Assembly: GCA_030642645.1 (NCBI GenBank)
Contig: DAOWNJ010000003.1
Coordinates: 1-21,153, forward strand
DNA from: Dehalococcoidia bacterium
Lineage (GTDB): Bacteria; Chloroflexota; Dehalococcoidia; E44-bin15; DAOWNJ01
DNA length: 21,153 bases
Direction: 5' to 3'
Both the position numbers and the translations under genes were made by a program. Positions 6,716 through 14,220 of this stretch are shown in pieces; the first letter of the stretch is position 1; every line of letters begins with the position of its first letter. Below the pieces are notes generated by a model. That model was not told where the DNA came from. It saw only the letters and a list, made by a program, of their open reading frames with translations, and searched no databases.

Positions 6716-9700
6716 TTATCTACTATCGCCGCTACTACAGAACCTCAAGATCTCGGCAAAATCGTTGATCTTCGAGATATTATTGGTCTCGGAAAAACCG
6801 TCATAGGTGAGGTTTATCCACGGTTTTCCATACATTGCGCTGAACTTCTCAGACATAGCGGCTACAATCCCGCCGGGCATACAGCCATGCGGCATAACCG
6901 AGATCACCCCAGCGAACTCAGGGTTCTCCATCCATTCGATCCCGGTTCCTATGCTAAGGACTGCCTCGCTTCCGCATTTTGAGGAGAGATGTTGGCTCGA
7001 GAGCGCCAGTATATCCTTTGTTGAAGGCTCTTCGGTATCAAAGAAGTCCTTGAAATTGACGACTACAGAGCGCTTATCGTGTTTCTGTATAAGGTCCCTT
7101 ATATGACCTGTGATAATCTTCTTCAGTTTCCTCTCCCTTACGCCATCCTCGATGTTCCTGTATGAGGTATACTCGATCCATTCCCCCATTGGAGAGACCA
7201 TGGCCTCCAGCCCTGCCTTCTCGCACTCCTTCACCAGATTACTATTACTGAACCTGTTGGAGCGCAGGAAAATCTCGCCATTGATCCCCACAAGAGGCCT
7301 CCTCGGCCTGTCTGGATCGATCAGGGATTTGAAGTCCCTGATTGCATTCCTCAGAACATCATTGAAGGCGTCTTTCTTGCGAATGCGGCTTGTAATAGTA
7401 GCTGCGTAATGCTCGAAAAGCTCATCTGCCGAGCCCTGAGATTTCTCGTAGGGGCGGGTGCGCCAGAGGAGCTTTTCAAGATAATCCATGGCGACAATGC
7501 CCCTCCAGGCCAGGCGCTCAAACCCTGCGCCGAGGTTCAAATCATGGTAGCCGTTGTTTGACACGGTTGTTCGTATGGGGAGATGAAAGCCGATCTCCTT
7601 TAGTATCTTGATCTCCTCTACAGCGTATTTCCCAAAACGGCACGGCCCGTATGCTCCAGCCAGGAAGCCCTCAACCCCTTCCGGGTGGCCATCGTTTTCG
7701 TAGTAGAACCTCATAAAGTCGCCAAGGGTTACGCGGTATGGCAGGCACTCCTTGCCTGAGGTTACCTTGTTGCTATAGAGAAGGGTGCGTTCATCCGACT
7801 CTGGAAGAACGGTTGCCGAAACCCCAAAGGCCTGCATCGCAGCGGCAAGCACCTCGGCGTGGGGACACATCCTCGGTATCAGGAGATTGGTCCTTGGATT
7901 GATTATTGTATCCGTTCTCCTGCGGATGTCTCTAATGGGAGCCCCGATCTGTTTTCTGGAGTTCGAGAAGCCCTTAATGGTGTCTACAAAGGCCTCAAGC
8001 CGGGTAACGATTCCGGCCTCCGCTGCATGCTCATCGATCTCAAGCTGACCGAGAGGCTTACCACCCATTATATCTTCAACAATGTTGAGTATAAATGAGT
8101 TCGGACCGCATCCAAAATTTGTCAGCACAAGCCCGTATAACATTGGGTCTTGAGCGGTTATGGCAGCGCCGGCTATGTGCTTGCTTTCATAGAACCAGTA
8201 TGGGCGGTCTGAATATTCCTTTACCTCTATTGAGGCAAGCGGCAGGAAGTCGAGGGGTATGGGCACTACGCCAAGCTGTGCCAGTTTCTCAGCTATACCA
8301 AGGTTTGCCCCCGAGTCCTGGGACACGTAGGACCTGGCAAAGATCACAACGCCCAGTTGGTTTGTTTCGTGGAGTTTGTCTATCGCCTTCTTCCCAAGCT
8401 CTGCTTGCTGAGCTTCGAATTCCCGCTGCGCTTTGATACCGCGAGTGGCAGCCTTCTTCCCCTGCTTCCTCGTGAACCCCATCTCCACTGCAATGTCCTG
8501 AAAGCTCGCTATCGTCTCATCATCGCCCATGCTGAAGTCGATTACTGGCACGAGCAGCCGTTTTCCAAGGCCAAGGACCTGGCGTATGATAAACGGGGAG
8601 GCCTGAACAAGGGGGCAGGAGTATTTCTGGTTTTCATCCCCCTCCTTCGGGCCCAACCTGATAGCGCAGGGATAAAGAATGTAGTCCGTATCCTCCAGGC
8701 TGGCCGCATGGCCATGTAGTAGCTTCAAGGGGAAACAACTGTCGGTATAGCTCAGTTCAATGGCCTGCTCTATGATCTGCTTGTTGCTCCTCTTTGAGAG
8801 TATAACCCTTGCCCCCAGCGCATTAAGGAAGCCAATGAGGAGCGGGGCGTAGTCGTATACCATAAGCGCTCTGGGAATCCCAACTGTAGGCCCGGTGCCA
8901 GCCCCTTCAGTATATTCTCTGAAAAGCAGCCTTTCGCGCTCATCGAAAAGGGTCTCCTTTCTCTCCCGGCTAATGGTGCTGTCAAAAAGGTCGCACCTGC
9001 TGCCATAGAAAGTGGGCTTTTCACCGGGTATCTCCATACGGGTTATGGTGCAGTTATTATCGCATACCTTGCAGGTGAAGGTTGAAAGGGCACAATCGCT
9101 GTTGATGGTCTCCCTAAACCCTTTGAACCTGGAGCCTTTACCGCCCACTTCCTCCTTTGCCAGAAGGGCTGCACCTATTGCACCGCTTATCTCTTTGTGC
9201 TCCGGCACGATCAGGGTCTTTCCTTCGAGCGCCTGCTTGAAGGCAGAGACAACGGCATCGTTGTAGAAGACTGCCCCGGTCAGTATCACCTTGTCGCCCA
9301 GCCTTCTGTTCTCCACAACCTTGGTAAGGTAGTTCCTGGCGATCGAGTTGGAAAGGCTGGCCGTTATCACCTCAAGTGGCACCCCCTCCTGTTGAGCCAG
9401 GGCAACCGACTGCCCCATAAAAGCGGCGCATCTTGTTCCAAGATCAATGGTGTAGGGTGCCTTGAATGCTAAACTGGCGAAATCACCATTTTGAACAGAT
9501 ATACCAAGAAACTCAGCCAGCTCGTCAATGAAGCTCCCGGTTCCGGCGGCGCAGGCCTTGTTCATCTGATAGTCAACAACAACGGCGTTTCTCTTGATAA
9601 CGAGCTTCGAGTCCTGGCCACCGACCTCAATAATATCTGCTTCAGGTTCTATCTCCATTGCAGCCCTTGTCTGAGCTGTGATCTCGTTCCTTATAAGGTC

Positions 9701-10870
9701 TGCGCCGATAAAGCTACCAACCAGATACCTGCCAGAGCCAGTAACACCTACTCCGGCTATCCTCGCTTTATCTCCGACATCCCTATAAAGGTTCTGAAAG
9801 ACCTCCTTTACCGCATCAATAGGCCTCCCCGCTGTCATGAGGTAACTCTTTGCCATAACCCTTTTGCCGGACTGGTCAACTATAACTGCCTTGGTGCTGG
9901 TAGAGCCAACATCGACACCCAGATAGCCTGTGAACGGCCCATCTATTTCAGGGCGTACCCAACCATTGTGCTGGGTGACCTCTAAAAGCCTCGGCATTTC
10001 AAAATACCTTCGTCTTGCATCCGCTTCCGGAGGGATAACCACCCTTGAACGCTTCCCGGATTCCCTCGAGAGCAGGGCTGAGCCTATAGCCTCCATATGA
10101 AGGTAGTTTTCAGGGACGATTACACCTACCTCATGACCATTCCTTTGGGACACTACCTCGTTAAGGGCCTTTGATATGGCGCTATTGGCACTAACCCCGC
10201 CAATAAAATAGATTGGCTCCTTAAAGGGGCCTTTCTGAAGTGATACCACCATTCGGGCGACGCTTTCTGAGAGGGCTGAGAGCATCGCTGAGAGGGGAAC
10301 GCCCTTCTGCTGCAGATGGATAAGGTCAGTCTTGGCAAAAACGCTGCACCTGGCCGCAATGCGCGGTGGGCTACCTTCATGCTCCATGGCGATGCGAGCG
10401 AAATCCTCCATGCTGATGCCAATCCTGTATGCCTGTTGCTCAAGGAACCTCCCGGTGCCTGCGGCGCAGAGTGGGTTTGATGCCACCTTCCACGGTTTCC
10501 TGAGCCCGTCCTCCAGCTCAATGACGAGAGAGCTCTGTCCACCAATTTGTATGATAGTCTTTAAATCGGGATGGTAGTGAAGAAGCCCCGAGGCGATCGC
10601 CAGTGAACTGCTGTATTCCAGCCAGTTGAGCTCTTCAGGTATCACGCTCCTGCCGGTCCCGGAGACAGCAGCGGAGACGATTTCCTCAAGCTCGAACCTC
10701 TTATTTAGCCTTGAAAGAAGAGATATAACCGCAGCGTTTGGACTGGAGGTGATCTTCTCAGCATCAAGCTCAACTATACTGGAGCCCTCATCTATGAGGG
10801 CAAGTTTGGTGTTGACCGAGCCGATGTCTATACCTAAGAAATACCCCATATCCACAGGATTATAACACAT
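6716..10870 (-). CDS. Acyl-CoA dehydratase activase-related protein: two BadF/BcrA-type ATPase domains plus DUF2229 and dehydratase-like C-terminus
   Basis: This 1,384-residue protein joins two ASKHA ATPase domains of the 2-hydroxyglutaryl-CoA dehydratase activase (archerase) type. Domain 1 (about 10-280) has GIDIGSVNTK, CAAGTGRFLE and RCSVFAKTD. Domain 2 (about 312-580) has GVDVGSTSTK, GGQDSK, CAAGTGSF and TRCAAFMGQS. Each keeps both cysteines that in HgdC bind the shared [4Fe-4S] cluster. A Cys-rich link near residue 600 (TCKVCDNNC) follows, then a DUF2229 region from about 658 (GIPRAL) and a C-terminal part from about 995 (IPRMCPHAEV, GKECLPYR, GPCRFGKY) resembling dehydratase D subunits. 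Archerases deliver one electron, driven by ATP, to 2-hydroxyacyl-CoA dehydratases or benzoyl-CoA reductases; the role of this fused type is not settled. No separate dehydratase subunit is in the window. An internal ATG at 10849 may be the true start. Confidence 0.88.
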   Translation of the reverse strand: MCYNPVDMGYFLGIDIGSVNTKLALIDEGSSIVELDAEKITSSPNAAVISLLSRLNKRFELEEIVSAAVSGTGRSVIPEELNWLEYSSSLAIASGLLHYHPDLKTIIQIGGQSSLVIELEDGLRKPWKVASNPLCAAGTGRFLEQQAYRIGISMEDFARIAMEHEGSPPRIAARCSVFAKTDLIHLQQKGVPLSAMLSALSESVARMVVSLQKGPFKEPIYFIGGVSANSAISKALNEVVSQRNGHEVGVIVPENYLHMEAIGSALLSRESGKRSRVVIPPEADARRRYFEMPRLLEVTQHNGWVRPEIDGPFTGYLGVDVGSTSTKAVIVDQSGKRVMAKSYLMTAGRPIDAVKEVFQNLYRDVGDKARIAGVGVTGSGRYLVGSFIGADLIRNEITAQTRAAMEIEPEADIIEVGGQDSKLVIKRNAVVVDYQMNKACAAGTGSFIDELAEFLGISVQNGDFASLAFKAPYTIDLGTRCAAFMGQSVALAQQEGVPLEVITASLSNSIARNYLTKVVENRRLGDKVILTGAVFYNDAVVSAFKQALEGKTLIVPEHKEISGAIGAALLAKEEVGGKGSRFKGFRETINSDCALSTFTCKVCDNNCTITRMEIPGEKPTFYGSRCDLFDSTISRERKETLFDERERLLFREYTEGAGTGPTVGIPRALMVYDYAPLLIGFLNALGARVILSKRSNKQIIEQAIELSYTDSCFPLKLLHGHAASLEDTDYILYPCAIRLGPKEGDENQKYSCPLVQASPFIIRQVLGLGKRLLVPVIDFSMGDDETIASFQDIAVEMGFTRKQGKKAATRGIKAQREFEAQQAELGKKAIDKLHETNQLGVVIFARSYVSQDSGANLGIAEKLAQLGVVPIPLDFLPLASIEVKEYSDRPYWFYESKHIAGAAITAQDPMLYGLVLTNFGCGPNSFILNIVEDIMGGKPLGQLEIDEHAAEAGIVTRLEAFVDTIKGFSNSRKQIGAPIRDIRRRTDTIINPRTNLLIPRMCPHAEVLAAAMQAFGVSATVLPESDERTLLYSNKVTSGKECLPYRVTLGDFMRFYYENDGHPEGVEGFLAGAYGPCRFGKYAVEEIKILKEIGFHLPIRTTVSNNGYHDLNLGAGFERLAWRGIVAMDYLEKLLWRTRPYEKSQGSADELFEHYAATITSRIRKKDAFNDVLRNAIRDFKSLIDPDRPRRPLVGINGEIFLRSNRFSNSNLVKECEKAGLEAMVSPMGEWIEYTSYRNIEDGVRERKLKKIITGHIRDLIQKHDKRSVVVNFKDFFDTEEPSTKDILALSSQHLSSKCGSEAVLSIGTGIEWMENPEFAGVISVMPHGCMPGGIVAAMSEKFSAMYGKPWINLTYDGFSETNNISKINDFAEILRFCSSGDSR
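10859..10867 (-). promoter_or_regulatory. Predicted extended -10 promoter element of the activase gene
   Basis: TGT followed by a perfect TATAAT lies on the minus strand, inside the first codons of the longest possible activase frame. No good -35 is seen at 16-18 bases. The predicted start is about 10852, three bases before an in-frame ATG at 10849, so the real protein may begin there, seven residues shorter, from a nearly leaderless transcript. The same nine bases occur before xerC. Confidence 0.4.
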
Positions 10871-10919
10871 ATTGCAATGGAGTGCAGGGTATGGTTCTGC
10901 TCGGCTATGGTGGACAGCT

Positions 10920-11258
10920 ATGATTAGAATGTTTGTACTTGCCTTAAAACGTCTGAGGAAATTAGTGCCAAGGTTTTATCACGGTAGCCAGGTAGGTTTT
11001 ACCTATAAGGCACGCTTGGTAGGATGGCGCAGAATACCTCCACTGTCATTGTTGCCATACCTGACAGGGGATGAAATACGACTATATCTCTCTTTGAAAC
11101 CGTTACATGAAGGGGGAGAGTGGCAAGCAGGCATATTGCAAATAGAGCCTCCAGACTTATCTAAAGATGATCCTCTAGTTGTAATATCCAACTCCGTCTT
11201 TGCGTTTATCGAATTCGAGAAATGGCCATTGTCGAGCCCGACACCTCCAGAATATTAA
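10920..11258 (+). CDS. Hypothetical protein, unrecognised; possibly the 5' part of a broken gene
   Basis: I do not recognise this product. From the ATG at 10920 it has 112 residues; an in-frame TTG at 10872 would add 16. A GGTGGA is the only ribosome-site-like sequence. The first 16 or so residues are basic and partly hydrophobic. The middle (LTGDEIRLYLSLKP, GGEWQAGILQIEPP) looks like alternating beta strands, and the end reads EKWPLSSPTPPEY. It is more AT-rich than its neighbours and lies between the divergent activase gene and the radical SAM gene. The next frame begins 15 bases after its stop in another phase and also looks strand-rich. The two could be pieces of one exported or membrane-anchored protein split by a frameshift, or spurious frames. 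Confidence 0.35.
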   Translation: MIRMFVLALKRLRKLVPRFYHGSQVGFTYKARLVGWRRIPPLSLLPYLTGDEIRLYLSLKPLHEGGEWQAGILQIEPPDLSKDDPLVVISNSVFAFIEFEKWPLSSPTPPEY

Positions 11259-11272
11259 TTTCCTATGGGTAG

Positions 11273-11506
11273 ATGGTGGTCGAGGGCTTTATCTTTGAAA
11301 GGTGGATACGCTTTGGGCAACCTGGCGATTTTAGATGCACTTTAATTTTCCAAAATGTCATTGACGATAAAGTCGAGCAAACATCTCCGATACCTATAGC
11401 CAATATTGAAGTAGTATCAAGAGGGCCCTTTTTAACAAACATACTTATGGGGGGATTTATTACTATACTTGCTATCACAGCAATTATTTTGCATGCAGTC
11501 TGCTAA
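11273..11506 (+). CDS. Hypothetical protein with C-terminal membrane helix; possibly the 3' part of a broken gene
   Basis: This 77-residue frame starts at an ATG directly after an in-frame TAG and has no Shine-Dalgarno. Residues 10-50 (ERWIRFGQPGDF, CTLIFQNVI, PIANIEVVS) suggest a small beta-rich domain. Residues about 55-75 (NILMGGFITILAITAIILHA) form one membrane helix ending four residues or fewer from the C-terminus. A soluble strand-rich part followed by a terminal helix suggests a C-terminally anchored protein whose front half could be the preceding 112-residue frame. I recognise no family. Expression is doubtful given the missing ribosome site. Confidence 0.33.
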   Translation: MVVEGFIFERWIRFGQPGDFRCTLIFQNVIDDKVEQTSPIPIANIEVVSRGPFLTNILMGGFITILAITAIILHAVC

Positions 11507-11550
11507 GGAGTCAACCATAATTGAGGAGAACCCAGGCTGGAGGGGACGCC

Positions 11551-11579
11551 TTCACTTTTCCCCATCAACATGGTATACT
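11551..11579 (+). promoter_or_regulatory. Predicted promoter of the radical SAM-fabF-recJ run, leaderless arrangement
   Basis: TTCACT (4 of 6 to the -35 consensus), a 17-base spacer and TATACT (5 of 6) preceded by an extended -10 TGG are seen. The predicted start is 11586, one base from the ATG at 11587, and no Shine-Dalgarno is present. This supports the start chosen for the radical SAM gene over the TTG at 11521. Confidence 0.45.
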
Positions 11580-11586
11580 CATCAGC

Positions 11587-12981
11587 ATGAAAATCCTTTT
11601 AGTCCAACCAAACGCTAGTGAGACGATAGTTGGCTTCGGCTCCATGGCTCAGACTGAGCCCCTTGCCCTGGAGATAATCGCAGCCTCTGTCCCTGAGCAT
11701 GAGGTCAAGATATTAGACCTCCGCTTCGACCCCTCCCTCGGTTCCACCATCTCGTCCTTTGGCCCGAGTCTTGTTGGGGTTACCGGCTATACCCCAGATG
11801 TGCCGATGATGCTCGATATATGCCAGAGGATTAAATCGCAGGACAGGGATATAATGACCGTTGTTGGGGGGTATCACGCCACCCTTTGCCCCCAGGACTT
11901 TGACCGCGACTTCGTGGACGCGATCGTAATGGGGGAGGGTGAAATCACCTTCAGGGAGCTTGCAGATGCCGTGGAGAGGGGTCGTGACCTTGGCGAGATC
12001 GAGGGCATCGCCTATCGGGAAAGCGGAAAGCAGGTGACAAACCCTCAGAGGGAAATGGCAACCTCTCTCAACAGCCTTCCCCTCCCCTCCCGCCACCTGG
12101 TGGACCACTACCGTGAGCAATACCACCTCCACTTCTGGGAGAGCCCTTACTCTATAGAGACCTCCCGTGGTTGCCCCTATCACTGCTACTTCTGCGCCGT
12201 ATGGAGGTTTCACCGTGGAAAGTGCCGCTTCAGGAGCCCGGAGCTTGCCCTCGAGGATATAAGGATGACGAGGTCAAGGAACATCCTTTTTGTCGATGAT
12301 AACTTCCTCCAGGACGTGAGGCGTGCCGAGAGGATGTATGAACTCATAAGGGCCGAGGGGATGGAGAATGAATACTGGATCCAGGCCCGCTCCGATAGCA
12401 TCGTTAAGAGGCCCGACCTGATAGAGAAGTGGGCCAGTATAGGGCTAAAGACGGTGCTTATTGGCCTTGAGAAGGCCAGCGATGAGGAGCTCGCCTCCAT
12501 CGATAAAAGGACATCGGTTAAGACCAATGAAAGGGCAATGGAGATACTGAGGGAGAACGGCGTGGATATCTGGGGGGCATTCATAGTTGGCCCAGAGTGG
12601 ACCAGGAGTGACTTTGATGCCCTCATCGACTATGTTCTCCGAATGGAGATCACCGTCCCCCAGTTCACCGTGCTAACCCCGATCCCGGGGACTGCCTTCT
12701 TCCAGGAGAAGCACGAGGAGCTCACCACCCATAACTACCAGGTCTTCGATTTCCTCCACAGTGTGCTGCCAACGAAGCTCCCCATTGAGGAGTTCTACTC
12801 CAATATGGCGAGGCTCTATTCCAGCACAACGATGGGAAGGAGGGAGCTGATGCGGAGGGTGAGATCGGGTGAGATCTCGCCCCAATCCCTCAAGAGGCTA
12901 AAGGAGATATTAAAGGAGCTGACAAACCCACAGGCATATCTGAGGGGCAGCCAGATAGCCTGGGAGCACCCTCATGGATAG
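11587..12981 (+). CDS. B12-binding-domain radical SAM protein, hopanoid C-3 methylase (HpnR)-like
   Basis: This 464-residue protein has an N-terminal cobalamin-binding-type Rossmann domain (about 1-140: MKILLVQPN, GVTGYTPDVP, VVGGYHAT, VMGEGE) and a radical SAM barrel. The cluster motif C-x3-C-x2-C is at Cys196, Cys200 and Cys203 (SRGCPYHCYFCAVW). The DxHxxG motif of base-off B12 binding is absent, as is common in class B radical SAM methylases. The spacing after the cluster (RFRSPE, FVDDNF), GLKTVLIGLE and the late stretch TTHNYQVFDFLHSVLPTKLP remind me of HpnR, which methylates hopanoids at C-3; this is from memory, not a search. No hopanoid gene is seen. Its stop overlaps the fabF start by 8 bases, suggesting work on a lipid or fatty acyl chain. 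The substrate is unknown. Confidence 0.82.
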   Translation: MKILLVQPNASETIVGFGSMAQTEPLALEIIAASVPEHEVKILDLRFDPSLGSTISSFGPSLVGVTGYTPDVPMMLDICQRIKSQDRDIMTVVGGYHATLCPQDFDRDFVDAIVMGEGEITFRELADAVERGRDLGEIEGIAYRESGKQVTNPQREMATSLNSLPLPSRHLVDHYREQYHLHFWESPYSIETSRGCPYHCYFCAVWRFHRGKCRFRSPELALEDIRMTRSRNILFVDDNFLQDVRRAERMYELIRAEGMENEYWIQARSDSIVKRPDLIEKWASIGLKTVLIGLEKASDEELASIDKRTSVKTNERAMEILRENGVDIWGAFIVGPEWTRSDFDALIDYVLRMEITVPQFTVLTPIPGTAFFQEKHEELTTHNYQVFDFLHSVLPTKLPIEEFYSNMARLYSSTTMGRRELMRRVRSGEISPQSLKRLKEILKELTNPQAYLRGSQIAWEHPHG

Positions 12982-14218
12982 CCGCGTTGTCGTGACCGGG
13001 ATGGGGGCGATAAGCCCCGTGGGGCTTGACATTCAATCGATGTGGCAGGGGCTCATCTCGGGAGAATCAGGTATCGATTATATCACTCACTTCGACCCTG
13101 AGTCCTTTGAGAGCAAGATTGCCGCTGAGGTCAAGGGTTTTGACCCTCTCGCCTACCTTGATCGCAAGGAGGCACGCCATACAGACCGTTTTGTCCAGCT
13201 AGCAATTGCGGCAAGCCTCCAGGTGGTGGGGCAGGGGGGGCTCAAGATCGAAGCGGAAAACGCCAACGATATCGGGGTCATTATCGGGAGCGGCATTGGT
13301 GGCATCGCCACCCTGTCCGAGCAGGTCAGGGTTCTCCAGGAGAGGGGCCCAGATCGGGTAAGCCCCTTCCTCATCCCAATGATGCTCACCGATACCGCTT
13401 CAGGGCAGGTCTCTATTATATTGGGGGCCAAGGGGCCAAACTACTGCACCACCTCATCCTGCTCAAGCGGGGCCGATGCCATCGGCAATGCCTTTGAGAC
13501 CATCCGCCGCGGTGACGCCCAGGCGATGGTCTGCGGTGGGACTGAGGCAGCGATAACACCGATAGGTGTTGGTGGCTTCTGTGCGGCAAGAGCCCTCTCC
13601 ACAAGGAACCATGATCCCAAGAGGGCGTCTCGCCCCTTCGATGTCGAGCGAGACGGCTTCGTCATCGGGGAGGGGGCAGCCGTTATCGTCCTGGAGAGCC
13701 TCCAGTTTGCCAAAAGGAGGGGTGCCAATATAATCGCTGAGATGTTGAGCTACGGGGCAACCAGCGATGCCTTCCACATCACCCAGCCCTCGGAGGGCGG
13801 GGAGGGAGGGGCGAGGGCCATGATGACAGCCCTTAAGAAGGCAGGGCTGAGGCCCGAGGATATCGATTACATCAATGCCCATGGAACCTCAACCCCGCTA
13901 AATGATAAGAGTGAGACCCTGGCCATAAAGTCCGTTTTCGGCGAATATGCCTACCATATCCCGATAAGCTCCACAAAATCGATGATGGGCCATCTACTGG
14001 GGGCTGCCGGGGCTATCGAGGCGGTTATATCCATACTCACCATTCAAAATGGGGTGATCCCGCCAACAATAAACCTCACCAACCCCGACCCCGATTGCGA
14101 CCTGGACTATGTCCCTAATGAAGCCCGAAGATTTGAGGTAGGGACCGTCCTCTCCAACTCATTCGGATTCGGCGGGCACAACTCATCCCTCATATTCACC
14201 AGATACTCAGGGGGATAA
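12974..14218 (+). CDS. fabF: 3-oxoacyl-[acyl-carrier-protein] synthase II (FabF type)
   Basis: FabF condenses malonyl-ACP with a growing acyl-ACP in fatty acid elongation in the cytoplasm. The 414 residues are full length. The catalytic triad is complete and has E. coli FabF numbering: Cys163 in TTSSCSSGADAIG, His303 in NAHGTST and His340 in KSMMGHLLGAAGA. GFGGHN near the C-terminus is also conserved. The ATG overlaps the end of the radical SAM gene by 8 bases, with GGGAG 7 bases upstream, so the two are probably translationally coupled. No acpP, fabD, fabG or fabH lies nearby, so this copy is detached from a general fatty acid cluster. It may serve normal synthesis or a special lipid linked with the radical SAM protein. 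Confidence 0.93.
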   Translation: MDSRVVVTGMGAISPVGLDIQSMWQGLISGESGIDYITHFDPESFESKIAAEVKGFDPLAYLDRKEARHTDRFVQLAIAASLQVVGQGGLKIEAENANDIGVIIGSGIGGIATLSEQVRVLQERGPDRVSPFLIPMMLTDTASGQVSIILGAKGPNYCTTSSCSSGADAIGNAFETIRRGDAQAMVCGGTEAAITPIGVGGFCAARALSTRNHDPKRASRPFDVERDGFVIGEGAAVIVLESLQFAKRRGANIIAEMLSYGATSDAFHITQPSEGGEGGARAMMTALKKAGLRPEDIDYINAHGTSTPLNDKSETLAIKSVFGEYAYHIPISSTKSMMGHLLGAAGAIEAVISILTIQNGVIPPTINLTNPDPDCDLDYVPNEARRFEVGTVLSNSFGFGGHNSSLIFTRYSGG

Positions 14219-14220
14219 GC

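Noticed and set aside
13463..13882. Several long minus-strand frames inside fabF
   Set aside because: The plus strand encodes the full ketosynthase triad; the opposite frames are composition shadows.
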